Source of the DNA: an uncultured Cellvibrionales bacterium
Lineage (GTDB): Bacteria > Pseudomonadota > Gammaproteobacteria > Pseudomonadales > Cellvibrionaceae
Assembly: GCA_913020115.1 (NCBI GenBank)
Contig: CAJWBQ010000005.1
Location: 1 to 64,000 of the forward strand
DNA length: 64,000 nt
Reading direction: 5' to 3'
The notes below the pieces were generated by a model. That model was not told the DNA's origin. It made no database searches and saw nothing but the letters and a program-made list of their open reading frames with translations. A program made the translations under genes and the position numbers. Shown here one piece after another: positions 8,222 through 18,261 of this stretch. Positions within the stretch are counted from its first letter, which is position 1; each line of letters starts with the position of its first letter.

Positions 8222-8727
8222 ACAAGCAATATTGTGAAGAGGTTGACATCGGTGGATCGGATTTCGATCAGTATTTGACTTTTAGAATTGCGAGCGAATC
8301 CTTTGGAATTGAACTGTCTCGTACTCGGGAGATTCTCGAATACGGTGGTGTAACCTCTGTGCCTCTTATGCCAGCGTTCATTAGCGGTGTGATCAATCTG
8401 AGAGGTGAAGTCGTGCCCATTATTGATCTTGCCGTACGACTGGGGCGGCCCGCCATTGAGGTCAATCGCAGAACCTGTGTGATTGTTATTGAGATTGAAA
8501 GCGAAGAGCAGAAACACACTCTTGGGCTGCTGGCCGATGCAGTGCATGAGGTCGCTGAAATTCCGGCCAACGACATTGAGGAAGCCCCCGCTTTTGGCGC
8601 TAAGATTAGAGCGGAATTTATTCAGGGAATCGCTAAGAAAAACGATGAATTCATCATCATACTAGATGCAGACAAAACATTGTCGATGCGTGAACTGGCA
8701 AAATTGGTAGAAGCAGAGTTGGAATAG
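8218..8727 (+). CDS. cheW: CheW adaptor protein
   Basis: A 169-residue CheW domain spanning residues 15-160 (YLTFRIASESFGIEL..., then GVINLRGEVVPIIDL, the conserved CheW strand-loop). It links the receptors of this operon to the CheW-like domain of CheA. The start overlaps the cheA stop (ATGA). No catalytic function is expected. Confidence 0.93.
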   Translation: MNKQYCEEVDIGGSDFDQYLTFRIASESFGIELSRTREILEYGGVTSVPLMPAFISGVINLRGEVVPIIDLAVRLGRPAIEVNRRTCVIVIEIESEEQKHTLGLLADAVHEVAEIPANDIEEAPAFGAKIRAEFIQGIAKKNDEFIIILDADKTLSMRELAKLVEAELE

Positions 8728-8765
8728 TTTCAATACGCAACTAAGACTTTTGAGAGGATATTCTC

Positions 8766-10442
8766 ATGCTAGCAAAATTAACTTTGAAATTAAAGATCGG
8801 AATCTTGGGTATTCTCATTGCATCGTCAATGATATTTTTGGGTATTTCTGCCCTCGATAAAATTGAAAAGTTTTATACTTCGGTTGAAAAGAACCTGACG
8901 AAAACAAGCCATCAGGTCTTGATTTTTCAGGGCATAGAGCAGGCGCATGTTCACTTCAAAATACAAGTTCAGGAGTGGAAGAATGTATTAATCAGGGGCA
9001 ATGATCCAGCACAATACGACAAGTACACCAATAAATTTGTTGAGGAAGAGGCACAGGTGCAAGAGCTACTAGCGCAGGTGATGGATAATTACCAGTCAGC
9101 AGGCCTCGACAGTCGCGAGGTAGCAGCCGTTAAACATGAACACAAGAAATTAGGTTCCGCCTACCGTAAAGCCCTTGAATCCTTCAGTGGTAATGATCCG
9201 CATTCCGGAAAAAAAGTAGATAAATTGGTGAAAGGGGTAGATCGGCCTGCAAGCAAGGGAATGTCGACGCTAGCCGAGGCGACTGAAACGGGGTTCACGC
9301 AACTGATTGCAGGTATTACCTCCGATATAGAAACTCAATATAAAGATGCGCGAAGCTCATTTATTCAAATTATGCTGATCTCCATTATCGTTCTCGCCAC
9401 CTTAATGATCTGGATATTTATTGACATGTTCCGCCTCTTGGGTGGAGAGCCGGCTTATACCGCAGAAGTCGTCAGGCAAGTTGCCGATGGTAGACTAGAC
9501 GTTCACATTGACCTTCGCAAAGGTGATACAAGTTCATTACTAGCCACGGTTCAACAGATGAAAGACCGCTTGACGGAAATCATCTCGGATGTCAGAAGTT
9601 CCGCAGACGCATTATCGTCTGCTTCTGAAGAAATCAGTGCTACAGCCCAATCTCTGGCCAAAGGCGCGTCAATACAAGCCGCAAGCGTTGAAGAAACATC
9701 GGCATCAATGGAACAAATGTCAGCGTCGATTTCTCAAAATAACGAAAATGCCAGCGTAACCGATGGCATGGCACAGAAGGCGGCAAAAGACGCGGCTAAA
9801 GGTGGTGATGCGGTTTCCGAAACAGTTGACGCCATGCAAAAAATTGCTGAAAGAATTAGTGTCATCGACGACATTGCCTATCAAACTAACTTACTCGCCC
9901 TAAATGCAGCCATAGAAGCTGGTAGAGCAGGAGAACACGGTCGTGGATTCGCGGTTGTGGCGTCTGAGGTGAGAAAGCTTGCGGAACGCAGTCAGGTTGC
10001 CGCTCAGGATATTGGCGAACTGGCAAGCGAGAGTGTTAAACGGGCGGACCTTGCAGGCACCCTGTTGCAAGAAATGGTGCCCTCAATTACTAAGACAGCA
10101 GACTTGGTTCAGGAAATTGCCGCGGCCTCATCAGAGCAGGCCTCGGGAGTTGATCAGATTAACGGCGCGATAGGGCAAGTCAGTCAGACCATGCAACAGA
10201 ATGCCGCCTCTTCAGAGGAATTGGGTTCTACATCGGAAGAAATGAGCGCTCAAGCGATGAGATTACAGGAATCAATCGAATATTTCCGACTGGGTAACCG
10301 CTACAAGTCCAGCAATATAATGCCGGAACGGGTCAGTACCATGGACCGCCCCGCATCGGGAAAATCTATTGATACTATAGATAAAGGGAATCTACAGACG
10401 ATCGATGACGACGATAGTAGTTTCGTGAAGTTTGACAATTAA
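8766..10442 (+). CDS. Methyl-accepting chemotaxis protein with periplasmic sensor
   Basis: A 558-residue classical receptor. TM1 is at about 10-30, a helical periplasmic region at 31-200 of four-helix-bundle type (no motif names its ligand), TM2 at about 202-222, HAMP at 225-280, then the signalling domain with tip around residues 366-412 ([27 protein letters not shown]). Glu/Gln-rich heptads on both sides (SASEEISATAQ, SSEELGSTSEEMSAQA) are probable methylation sites for CheR/CheB. GAGAGG precedes the ATG. The C-terminal 50 residues are an acidic linker without a clear CheR-tethering pentapeptide. Confidence 0.92.
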   Translation: MLAKLTLKLKIGILGILIASSMIFLGISALDKIEKFYTSVEKNLTKTSHQVLIFQGIEQAHVHFKIQVQEWKNVLIRGNDPAQYDKYTNKFVEEEAQVQELLAQVMDNYQSAGLDSREVAAVKHEHKKLGSAYRKALESFSGNDPHSGKKVDKLVKGVDRPASKGMSTLAEATETGFTQLIAGITSDIETQYKDARSSFIQIMLISIIVLATLMIWIFIDMFRLLGGEPAYTAEVVRQVADGRLDVHIDLRKGDTSSLLATVQQMKDRLTEIISDVRSSADALSSASEEISATAQSLAKGASIQAASVEETSASMEQMSASISQNNENASVTDGMAQKAAKDAAKGGDAVSETVDAMQKIAERISVIDDIAYQTNLLALNAAIEAGRAGEHGRGFAVVASEVRKLAERSQVAAQDIGELASESVKRADLAGTLLQEMVPSITKTADLVQEIAAASSEQASGVDQINGAIGQVSQTMQQNAASSEELGSTSEEMSAQAMRLQESIEYFRLGNRYKSSNIMPERVSTMDRPASGKSIDTIDKGNLQTIDDDDSSFVKFDN

Positions 10443-10459
10443 ATCGGGCTGACAACACT

Positions 10460-11293
10460 ATGGACCGTGGTTTGATGCCCCCTAGCGACAAAACTTTTAC
10501 GCGATATCAAGACTTAATTAAATTACATACGGGGATATATCTGCCGCCGCACAAAAAGACTTTACTTCACAGTCGCCTATCGAAACGATTGTTTGTCTCG
10601 GCAATCGCTTCTTATGACGAATACTTTGATTGGTTGGTTTCCTCTGCGGGAGAGAGTGAACTTCAAGTCGCACTGGAATTGGTAACAACAAATGAAACCT
10701 ATTTCTTTCGAGAGCCCGCACATTTCGAATTCATCAAGGAGCTGTTGGATAAGCAACCCAAGAGTGGCGAAAGGTTCAGCGCTTGGAGCGCGGCGTCCTC
10801 AAGCGGGGAGGAGGCCTATTCGCTCGCAATGGTACTGCAGGCATACTGTTTTAAGCCCTGGGAATTATTAGCATCTGACATTAATAGCTCGGTGATTTCA
10901 GAGGCAAAAAAAGGGATATATATAAACCAAAGAACGTCAAAAATACCTCCAGAATTTCTCAATAAATATTGTAGAAAAGGAGTTGGTAAATTTCAAGGTT
11001 ATTTGAGAATTGTTCCGGAGTTGAGAAATAAGGTGAAGTTTGACACCTTGAACTTAATGAGCACTCTGCAGGATCTGGGCAAGTTTGACCTTATTTTAAT
11101 ACGCAATGTTATGATCTATTTTGATGACGAAACCCGAGAGGCCATTTTGCGAAAACTATCCAAGCACCTTAAACCGTCAGGCTGGCTATTTGTAAGTCAT
11201 TCAGAATCTCTTCACGGTGTGTCTGGTGACTACTATTCTATAAAACCATCGATCTATCGTTTAGCTGCTTACAGAGATGAACACAGAAATTAG
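10460..11293 (+). CDS. cheR: Chemotaxis protein methyltransferase CheR
   Basis: A 277-residue enzyme that methylates receptor glutamates from S-adenosylmethionine. An N-terminal helical domain (1-80) precedes the SAM-binding fold with WSAASSSGEEAYS (about 107-120), the conserved TNETYFFREP region (77-87), and RNVMIYFDDETR (about 215-226), all hallmarks of CheR. It overlaps the start of cheD by 17 bases. No TPR extension. Confidence 0.95.
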   Translation: MDRGLMPPSDKTFTRYQDLIKLHTGIYLPPHKKTLLHSRLSKRLFVSAIASYDEYFDWLVSSAGESELQVALELVTTNETYFFREPAHFEFIKELLDKQPKSGERFSAWSAASSSGEEAYSLAMVLQAYCFKPWELLASDINSSVISEAKKGIYINQRTSKIPPEFLNKYCRKGVGKFQGYLRIVPELRNKVKFDTLNLMSTLQDLGKFDLILIRNVMIYFDDETREAILRKLSKHLKPSGWLFVSHSESLHGVSGDYYSIKPSIYRLAAYRDEHRN

Positions 11294-11753
11294 GCCTGTA
11301 TTGCTGAACCCCGGAAAACTGTATGTCGGGAGAGCTCCAGTGCGCATTCAAACGCTGTTGGGCTCATGTATAGCGCTCACCGCCTGGCATCCAACATTGC
11401 TAGTGGGTGGAATGTGCCACTATTTGTTGCCTCGAAGAGCGACATCAAAAAAAAAACGAGGACCTATTTTTGGTGTTGATGCTCTAGATTTGATGCAAAA
11501 ACACTTAATGAGCTATGACCATCTTAAACAATACGAACTTGGCCTTTTTGGCGGTTCGCATTTACTGAACGAAATAGATATATATGCCATTGGTCGCGAG
11601 AATATCGATGTGGCGAAGTATTGGTTGGGCGAAAATCACTTATACTTAACACACGAATCACTGGGTGGGAGTATGGCCCGACGATTAAAACTCGATTTAC
11701 AGACTGGGGTAATTGATCTGTTCTCCAACTCACTACAACAGGATACCCTATGA
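11277..11753 (+). CDS. cheD: Chemoreceptor glutamine deamidase CheD
   Basis: A 158-residue CheD. The catalytic Cys and His are C31 (LLGSCIAL) and H48 (GMCHYLLP), and the family G-G-S-pattern is present later (LFGGSHLL). It converts specific receptor Gln residues to Glu, adjusting receptor sensitivity. Its start lies inside the cheR end and its stop overlaps cheB (ATGA, 11750-11753), so the adaptation enzymes R-D-B are one coupled unit. Confidence 0.93.
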   Translation: MNTEIRPVLLNPGKLYVGRAPVRIQTLLGSCIALTAWHPTLLVGGMCHYLLPRRATSKKKRGPIFGVDALDLMQKHLMSYDHLKQYELGLFGGSHLLNEIDIYAIGRENIDVAKYWLGENHLYLTHESLGGSMARRLKLDLQTGVIDLFSNSLQQDTL

Positions 11754-12790
11754 GCATCAGCATTATGATTGTAGATGATTCCGCGGTTGTGAGAAAAGTC
11801 TTATCGGCTGTTCTTAACGAAGCCCCAGACCTCGACGTTGTCGCTACGGCTTCTGATCCTATTTTTGCAGGTAGATACCTAGAGAAAGAATGGCCCGATG
11901 TTATTGTTCTGGATATCGAAATGCCTCGCATGGACGGCTTAACCTTTCTACGCAAGCTCATGGCAGAGCGCCCGACTCCAGTCGTAATTTGCTCCTCACT
12001 TGCCACGAAAGGTTGTGAGCTAAGCTTACAAGCCTTGTCAGCCGGTGCCGTCGACATCATCACTAAGCCACAACTCGGCTTGCAGGGTTTTCTACAGGAA
12101 ACAAAACTTGAATTTTGGCAGGTGATTCGCGCGGCGTCACAGGCGAGATTGACTGTAAAATCCAAGCTAACAGCGGTAACAAAACCAGGTACTAATATCC
12201 CGATAAAAACCATCATTAGAATGGGGCATACTACAGATCGAATGGCTGCCATTGGTACGTCGACTGGAGGCACACAAGCGCTCGAGTTCATTCTGACCCA
12301 GTTGCCACGGACTTGTCAGGGAATAGCCGTTGTCCAACATATGCCTGAAAAATTCACCGCAACCTTTGCCGAGAGATTGAATAACATGTGTGAAGTAGAG
12401 GTCAAAGAAGCGGAAAATGGCGATAGGTTAATTCCGGGTAGAGTATTAATCGCACCCGGAGGCCAGCATCTGGAAATTCTACGCTCTGGCGCCCAATACA
12501 TAGCCAAAATATTCAGAGGGCCATCGGTAAACCGACACTGCCCGTCTGTGGATGTACTCTTTCGCTCAGTTGCAAAAAACGTTGGTAGAAACGCGACTGG
12601 TGTTATTATGACAGGCATGGGTGACGATGGGGCTCAAGGGCTACTGGCTATGCGTCAGGCCGGCTCGCCGACCATCGCCCAGGACGAAAAGTCCTCGGTT
12701 GTGTTTGGTATGCCGAAAGAAGCGATCAGCCTAGGGGCCGCAGGAAAAGTTGCGAGCTTAGACTCTATTCCCGATTTACTGATTCAATAG
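11750..12790 (+). CDS. cheB: Chemotaxis methylesterase CheB
   Basis: A 346-residue receiver plus methylesterase. Receiver: D9-D10 and phosphorylation site D55 (VLDIEMP). Esterase domain: catalytic S171 (GTSTGG), H197 (VQHMPEKFT) and D293 (GMGDDGA). Phosphorylated by CheA, it removes methyl groups from the receptors and opposes CheR. Full length and intact. Confidence 0.96.
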   Translation: MSISIMIVDDSAVVRKVLSAVLNEAPDLDVVATASDPIFAGRYLEKEWPDVIVLDIEMPRMDGLTFLRKLMAERPTPVVICSSLATKGCELSLQALSAGAVDIITKPQLGLQGFLQETKLEFWQVIRAASQARLTVKSKLTAVTKPGTNIPIKTIIRMGHTTDRMAAIGTSTGGTQALEFILTQLPRTCQGIAVVQHMPEKFTATFAERLNNMCEVEVKEAENGDRLIPGRVLIAPGGQHLEILRSGAQYIAKIFRGPSVNRHCPSVDVLFRSVAKNVGRNATGVIMTGMGDDGAQGLLAMRQAGSPTIAQDEKSSVVFGMPKEAISLGAAGKVASLDSIPDLLIQ

Positions 12791-12797
12791 GGTATAA

Positions 12798-14009
12798 ATG
12801 AAAAATACCGCACTGACAGTTTTAGTCGTAGACGACAGCGTCGTTCAGGCAAACCACGCAGCTAATTTGTGTCAGGAAACCGGAGCTTCTGTTTTTTCGG
12901 CACATAACGGACTGGAGGCCATTGAGGCCTTGCGTCGTAAAACTATTGACGTGGCTCTCATTGATTTAGAAATGCCTATAATGGATGGGGTTGAACTCAT
13001 TAATCAAATTGCGTCAGAAAAACTGACTCAACATATTATAATATTAAGCTCTAAAGACGAATCGTTGATTTCTAGCGTTGGCACAATGGCAGAAGCAAAA
13101 GGGTTAACCGTACTGGCCACGGTTTCAAAACCTATTACTGCCGACCAGGTTGTTTGTTGCTTTGATGGCATTCATGAAGCGAGTTTTGCAAGAATAAACG
13201 TTAAAAGCCAATTTAGGGACGACTACGAGCCTAGTATTGACGAGATATCTACCGGTATTGTTGAGAATCAGTTTTTTCTGCATTATCAGCCAAAACTCAC
13301 ATCAAAAGGTCTACTCTTTAAAGGCGTAGAGGCTTTGGCTCGATGGAATCATCCCGATCGAGGACAAATTCCACCCGACATTTTTATCGCCGCAGCAGAG
13401 AAATACGAACTAATAGGCACCTTAACCACATCCATATTTGAACAAGCATTAAAACAGAAAAAAGAATGGCGCAATAAGGGACTGAACCTCAATTTGGCAC
13501 TAAACTTGTCCCCATTATCGCTTAGGCGCTCAAATTTTGCCGATCTACTGGTTGATTTCGTAGAAAGCCGCGAGGTCAAGACATCCGAGGTCACATTGGA
13601 GGTAACGGAAAACATACTCTTTTGCGACCTTGCAAAATCCTTGGGGATATTGGCGCGATTAAGGCTAAAGGGTTTTAATATCTCCATTGACGATTACGGA
13701 ACTGGATTCTCAAATGCAGAGCAACTGTCTAATATACCCGCTACAGAGCTCAAGCTCGACAAAAGCATCATCAATGGTATTTCAAGCAGGCCCAAAATTA
13801 GATCTATAGTGGAAAATACACTCAGGTTGGCCAGCGATTTGAATTTGAAAACCGTCGCAGAGGGCGTAGAGACAGAAGCGGATTTTGCAGTCTTACTTGA
13901 TTTAGGTGTTCATGAGCTGCAGGGTTATTACTTTTCAAAACCACTGAGTTCCGAGCTAATTGTTCCCTGGACTCAATCAGAACTCCGTCACTTCCGTAAA
14001 AATATATAA
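12798..14009 (+). CDS. Response regulator with EAL c-di-GMP phosphodiesterase output
   Basis: A 403-residue protein: receiver at 1-125 with phosphorylation site D56 (LIDLEMP), then an EAL domain from about 155 to 395. The EAL signature is VEALARW; further catalytic elements are NLSPLSL, LEVTENIL, DDYGTGFSN, KLDKSII, AEGVET and GYYFSKPL, so it is probably an active phosphodiesterase. It is the last gene of the operon, eight bases after cheB, linking CheA signalling to c-di-GMP breakdown. Confidence 0.92.
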   Translation: MKNTALTVLVVDDSVVQANHAANLCQETGASVFSAHNGLEAIEALRRKTIDVALIDLEMPIMDGVELINQIASEKLTQHIIILSSKDESLISSVGTMAEAKGLTVLATVSKPITADQVVCCFDGIHEASFARINVKSQFRDDYEPSIDEISTGIVENQFFLHYQPKLTSKGLLFKGVEALARWNHPDRGQIPPDIFIAAAEKYELIGTLTTSIFEQALKQKKEWRNKGLNLNLALNLSPLSLRRSNFADLLVDFVESREVKTSEVTLEVTENILFCDLAKSLGILARLRLKGFNISIDDYGTGFSNAEQLSNIPATELKLDKSIINGISSRPKIRSIVENTLRLASDLNLKTVAEGVETEADFAVLLDLGVHELQGYYFSKPLSSELIVPWTQSELRHFRKNI

Positions 14010-14227
14010 GCAGAGACTTCGCCTTTCGATCGTTTGACGGCTCATAGGGGTCACTCCAATTTAGTGGGTGGATGTTTCTATTGGTAGAAGTTCAGGAGTC
14101 TACGTCCCAAGCTACGACGTTAACTTTGTTATAACTTGTATAAGCCGTTGGCGTCGGGCAGGCTTGATTGTAGGGCGCGCCGTATTGGCGAACCTGCCAC
14201 TGTTTTCCATCGCACTAATAGTGTTTT

Positions 14228-14842
14228 TCAGCGCTCAGTCACAGCTAAGCCAATCCCGGCCCCTAGTAATACACTACCCGCCCCCACATTCAAACGCCTC
14301 ACAATAAGAGGTTTAGATCTCAGCCAGCTAGAAAGACTGTGCGCGCCGCAGCCCATTATGGAAAAAACGATGACGGTGAGAACGGAGAACCAACTTCCCA
14401 GTAGGGCCATCTCGAGTGCCGCGTTTTGCACCTCGTCGCTGATAAATTGAGGAATAAAAGCCAGCATAAACATACTGATTTTGGGGCTTAAGCTCGCGGT
14501 CAGAAACCCCGAAACAAACACCTTTGTGAGTGTTACAGGTTCGGTTTGATTGAAGCTGATTAATGAATCTGAGCGGATGGCCTGATAGCCCAGCCAAATT
14601 AGGTAGAGAGCACCAATAATTTTTACCGCTGTAAACGCTATGCTTGAAGCCAATAAAAGGGTTGTGAAGCCAAGCGCGGCCAATAAAACATGAAGCTGAA
14701 TGCCAAGTCCGGAGGCAAGAGATGACACGATGGCCGCCGCGTTTCCCTGAGATAAGCCTCTGGCTACTGATAAAACGTTTCCTGGGCCTGGCGTTAAAAT
14801 AAACAAAAGGCTTGTAAGGGTAAATAAGGCAAAGTTATCCAT
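14228..14842 (-). CDS. LysE/RhtB-family amino acid exporter
   Basis: A 204-residue inner-membrane exporter with six predicted helices. The N-terminus FILTPGPGNVLSVARG is the LysE/RhtB signature. The ATG at 14842 is chosen because AGGAAA lies eight bases upstream and the family begins right there; the frame is open 27 codons further up but without family similarity. It is divergent from an Lrp-family regulator, the standard pairing for amino-acid efflux control. The substrate cannot be told from the sequence. Confidence 0.88.
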   Translation of the reverse strand: MDNFALFTLTSLLFILTPGPGNVLSVARGLSQGNAAAIVSSLASGLGIQLHVLLAALGFTTLLLASSIAFTAVKIIGALYLIWLGYQAIRSDSLISFNQTEPVTLTKVFVSGFLTASLSPKISMFMLAFIPQFISDEVQNAALEMALLGSWFSVLTVIVFSIMGCGAHSLSSWLRSKPLIVRRLNVGAGSVLLGAGIGLAVTER

Positions 14843-14945
14843 TCGGGATTTCCTATAAAATTTTGTGATAAAAAAGTGCAAATTAGGTTTATTCTCACTC
14901 TCCTGGGTATGATACGTTATCATCCTGCAATGAAAACATTGTTCC

Positions 14946-14983
14946 CAATTGGTCTACAATTTTGCTATATACGTAGACCATTG
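14946..14983. promoter_or_regulatory. Inverted repeat in the LysE/Lrp divergent promoter
   Basis: TGGTCTAC (14950-14957) is repeated inverted as GTAGACCA (14973-14980), and the arms extend to CAA(T)TGGTCTAC / GTAGACCATTG with one extra base. Centre spacing is 15 bases and AT-rich. It lies 35 bases before the Lrp ATG and about 100 before LysE, a likely operator for the Lrp protein. Confidence 0.6.
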
Positions 14984-15015
14984 TTCTAAACTTAGTGGTT
15001 TTTAGAGGACCTATA

Positions 15016-15486
15016 ATGAAATTGGATAATTTTGATGGTGCCATTCTCGATGAGCTTCAAAATAGCGGGCGGCTGTCTTATGCAGAATTGGGAGAGCGTA
15101 TTGGTTTGTCCAAGACTCCGTGTTGGAAGCGTGTGCAAAAGTTGGAGCAGGAAGAGGTCATTACCGGATACCGAGCAGAGATAAACCCTAGGAAAATAGG
15201 TTTGGGCCTCCATGTTTTTTTGCACATAACCATCAAACACACCCTTGCGGAGGAATTTGAAGCGGCTATTAACGACTTTGATCAGATTCTTGACTGCTAC
15301 GCCATCACTGGAGATTCAGACTATATGGTCTCGGTGATTGCATCGGACATCGATCAGTTTGATGAACTCATTCGCTATCGTTTTCCTCAATTACCTGGCG
15401 TTGAGCGAGTCTCGACTACAATGTGTTTGCGGACGATTAAAAGCGGTGGAAAAATTCCGATTCGAGTCGCTGGAATAGGAGCGTAA
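15016..15486 (+). CDS. Lrp/AsnC-family transcriptional regulator
   Basis: A 156-residue regulator: winged helix-turn-helix at 5-55 (LSYAELGERIGLSKTPCWKRVQ) and a RAM/AsnC ligand-binding domain at 65-145 (DCYAITGDSDYMVSV). The ATG at 15016 has AGAGGA eight bases upstream and aligns with family starts; an in-frame ATG at 14995 lacks this. Likely controls the divergent LysE exporter and itself through the palindrome at 14946-14983, using an amino acid as effector. Confidence 0.9.
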   Translation: MKLDNFDGAILDELQNSGRLSYAELGERIGLSKTPCWKRVQKLEQEEVITGYRAEINPRKIGLGLHVFLHITIKHTLAEEFEAAINDFDQILDCYAITGDSDYMVSVIASDIDQFDELIRYRFPQLPGVERVSTTMCLRTIKSGGKIPIRVAGIGA

Positions 15487-15825
15487 CGAGTATTAGTGAG
15501 TGCATCGCTTGGGAAGCTCTCTATTGTAGCCACTGATTTAAATCAAGCTATGCTGGACTATGGCGCTTCGCTCCAGGCGCGATCGAAAACCAAATCCAAG
15601 ACACAAACTTAGCTGCTTAGAACAGCTTGCTGGACAATCCGCGCAGGAAGCTAGCGGGGCCGTGCGTTAGAGGGCGTTTAAGGTGTTTTGTTGGCTCTTC
15701 ATCTGAAGAGATACAAAAAAATTGAATTATTTTTTGAGGTGTATCAATTCTGTGGTGTTTTAATATTGACTCTGCCCAATTACCGGCATTGGACATTACT
15801 TAAAAAACAATAACGGAGAGACACA
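15487..15825. promoter_or_regulatory. Leader of the TonB-receptor/acylase genes
   Basis: 339 bases without a gene. An imperfect AT-rich dyad GATACA (15710-15715) / TGTATC (15740-15745) with A- and T-tracts between could be a hairpin or operator. TTTTAATATTGAC at about 15760 is promoter-like. A GGAGAG ribosome-binding site stands just before ATG 15826. Nothing else recognised. Confidence 0.4.
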
Positions 15826-18102
15826 ATGAAGCCATACGATATACTCCAAAAGCCTCTATCCCTTGCTATATTTGCCATCAGTGCCGGCCTGACCGCCACT
15901 ACACAGGCGAACTTTGAACTTGAAGAGGTGATTGTTACCGCTCAGCACCGAGCCGAAAATGTACAAGACGTGCCTATTGCCGTGAGTACTATTGGCGCGG
16001 ATGAATTAGCAAAAGCGGATATCTTCGACGCTGGGTCTATCGCCGCTCGAGTACCAGGTTTAAGCTACTCTGAGTTTTCTCCAGGTCAGGGCCTACCTTC
16101 TATGCGCGGTATCAGCTCCGCCGACGACGGTGCGGGTTTAGATAATTCTGTATCGCTTTTCCTAGATGGCGTGTACATCGGCCGCGGAGCCGCGATCAAT
16201 TTTGATATGTTTGACCTTGAGCGCCTTGAAGTATTGAGGGGTCCTCAGGGAACTCTATTTGGCCGCAACGCCATCGGTGGCGCCATCAGTGTTGTCTCTA
16301 CTAAGCCGACCGATGAATTCAGTGCAAAAGTAGGCGCTACCATCGGCAACGAAGGCATTCTTCGCTATCAGGGTTTGGTCAGTGGCCCTCTATCCGACAG
16401 TTTGAGCGGTAAAATATCTGTTACTCATCGTGAGCACGATGGTTTTGTTCGAAACGTATTGCTGAATAAAGACCAGCAGGATGAAGACCAATCTTCATTC
16501 CGCGGTCAGCTGCGCTGGGACTTAGAGTCTTCGGAATGGCTTTTATCAGCGGACTACATGAACGACGATCGCGAAGACATGGGTCGCACACCTATCGTTG
16601 ACCGAGCGCCTTTAACGGCGATTATGGCGGCCAATGGTGGTGGCGGTGCTCGCCAAACCTCTGCACCTGCCGACGGTTATTCTGAGCGTCAAACCAACGG
16701 CATCAGCCTGCAGGGCGATGTCGAATACGACAAGGGTATTCTGACTTCTATTACTTCATTCCGTCACGCTGAAACTGATTGGGCAATGGCTTCTCTGGGT
16801 GCTCCCGTGGGCGTTTTGGGTCTGCCATTTGATGAAGTGATGGACACCATTGTGGAGGACATCGATACGGTTTCTCAGGAATTCCGTTGGACATCTACTC
16901 TGGATGGCAACTTCAATTACACGGCGGGATTTTACTACCTGACCGAAGAAACCAGCCGTGATGAGCAGTTTAGAGTAACAGCCCCTAGTGTCGGTGGCGG
17001 TGCCACGCCTTTTGAAGTAACTACCTTGAGTGATGGTTCTATTGTTGGTAATGAGATTTCCATTACTGAAAATGAAACCACCAGTTACGCTTTTTACGGT
17101 CAAGGTACTTGGGAATTCAGTGATGAGTGGAGCCTAACTTTAGGTGCTCGCTATACCTTGGATGAAAAGGACTATAAAGCAACGGCTATTAACTGCGGCA
17201 AGATTGCGGGCACAGAATTTGAAGGTTATGCCGATTGTGCTTCAGCCAATGGCCCCGGTGGTATTGGCGGAAGTCTGGCCATCATCAACGAAACTTTTCG
17301 TGTAGCACCCAGTGATGACTGGAGCGATTTCTCGCCGAAGATATCGGTAGAGTATCACCCCAATGATGACATGATGATTTTCGCCAGCGCTTCTAAAGGT
17401 TTCAAAAGTGGCGGTTTTGCCGGTTCTCAAGGTGTTCAATCCGCGGCGTCTACGCCCGTTGATCCTGAAACTGCGTGGAACTATGAGCTGGGTATTAAAA
17501 GTGATTTGATGGACAACACTTTACGGTTGAATGCGACAGCGTTTTACACCGACTATGAAGACCTACAAATCGTTCGTTTTGGTCGCGTAAATGAGTCAGA
17601 TCCATTTGGTACTTTTTTAACCACCAACGTAGGTGAAGCTGAAATCACCGGTGTTGAAGTTGAGTTTGTCTGGATGCTGACTGAGAACTTTGAAATCTCT
17701 GGTAACCACGCCTACTTAGATACTGAAGCGAACGACTTTGTTATTAATGGTGTTGATTTGTCAGGTACTCATCTGAGACAAGCGCCACGTAATTCCAGCA
17801 GCATTCTGTTGAATTACAACTTCGTCATCGACTCAGGTAGCTTAGATTTCCGTCTTGGATACAGCCACACTGACCGCCAGATTACCGATTATCTGGATCA
17901 ACGTACTGCCATTGACGAAGTGGGTTTGTTTGACGGCCGCATCGGCTGGCGTTCGAACGATGAGAATTGGGACGTGTCTTTGTGGGGCAAAAACCTCAAA
18001 GACGTTGACTACATTGCTCACAGTTACACCGTAGGACCAGGCATTATTGGTTCTTGGGGCGCACCACGCACTGTAGGTTTATCAGTAAGCTACAGCATGT
18101 AA
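15826..18102 (+). CDS. TonB-dependent outer-membrane receptor
   Basis: A 758-residue receptor. Signal peptide ending near TTQA (residue 27), a TonB-box-like LEEVIVTAQ immediately after, plug domain to about 180 (RGISSADDG..., LRGPQGTLFGRNAIGGAI) and a 22-strand barrel predicted beyond. No STN domain, so no transmembrane sigma signalling. The last residue is Met rather than the usual aromatic, an oddity for barrel assembly. It lies 160 bases before a penicillin-acylase-family lipoprotein, suggesting import of an amide or acylated compound. The substrate is unknown. Confidence 0.9.
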   Translation: MKPYDILQKPLSLAIFAISAGLTATTQANFELEEVIVTAQHRAENVQDVPIAVSTIGADELAKADIFDAGSIAARVPGLSYSEFSPGQGLPSMRGISSADDGAGLDNSVSLFLDGVYIGRGAAINFDMFDLERLEVLRGPQGTLFGRNAIGGAISVVSTKPTDEFSAKVGATIGNEGILRYQGLVSGPLSDSLSGKISVTHREHDGFVRNVLLNKDQQDEDQSSFRGQLRWDLESSEWLLSADYMNDDREDMGRTPIVDRAPLTAIMAANGGGGARQTSAPADGYSERQTNGISLQGDVEYDKGILTSITSFRHAETDWAMASLGAPVGVLGLPFDEVMDTIVEDIDTVSQEFRWTSTLDGNFNYTAGFYYLTEETSRDEQFRVTAPSVGGGATPFEVTTLSDGSIVGNEISITENETTSYAFYGQGTWEFSDEWSLTLGARYTLDEKDYKATAINCGKIAGTEFEGYADCASANGPGGIGGSLAIINETFRVAPSDDWSDFSPKISVEYHPNDDMMIFASASKGFKSGGFAGSQGVQSAASTPVDPETAWNYELGIKSDLMDNTLRLNATAFYTDYEDLQIVRFGRVNESDPFGTFLTTNVGEAEITGVEVEFVWMLTENFEISGNHAYLDTEANDFVINGVDLSGTHLRQAPRNSSSILLNYNFVIDSGSLDFRLGYSHTDRQITDYLDQRTAIDEVGLFDGRIGWRSNDENWDVSLWGKNLKDVDYIAHSYTVGPGIIGSWGAPRTVGLSVSYSM

Positions 18103-18120
18103 TTTGTCTGAAGTATTTTA

Positions 18121-18165
18121 GCCGCAGGATTTAGGGGGCTGTATAGCGTCCTAAATCCTTCCGGC
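18121..18165 (+). terminator. Stem-loop after the TonB receptor
   Basis: AGGATTTAGG (18126-18135) pairs perfectly with CCTAAATCCT (18150-18159), and GCCG/CGGC extend the base after a small bulge. There is no T-run after it, so it may attenuate or stabilise the message instead of fully terminating. Confidence 0.5.
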
Positions 18166-18261
18166 TATTAAAAATAATAATCAAATAAAAGTAGATGCTG
18201 AAACAGATTGACAGCTTTTCTCTGTCACATCTTTTCTTAGGTATGTACTGAGGATTTTTCA

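Noticed and set aside
14068..14450. Two plus-strand frames opposite the LysE gene
   Set aside because: They are antisense to a clear exporter and lack recognisable motifs.
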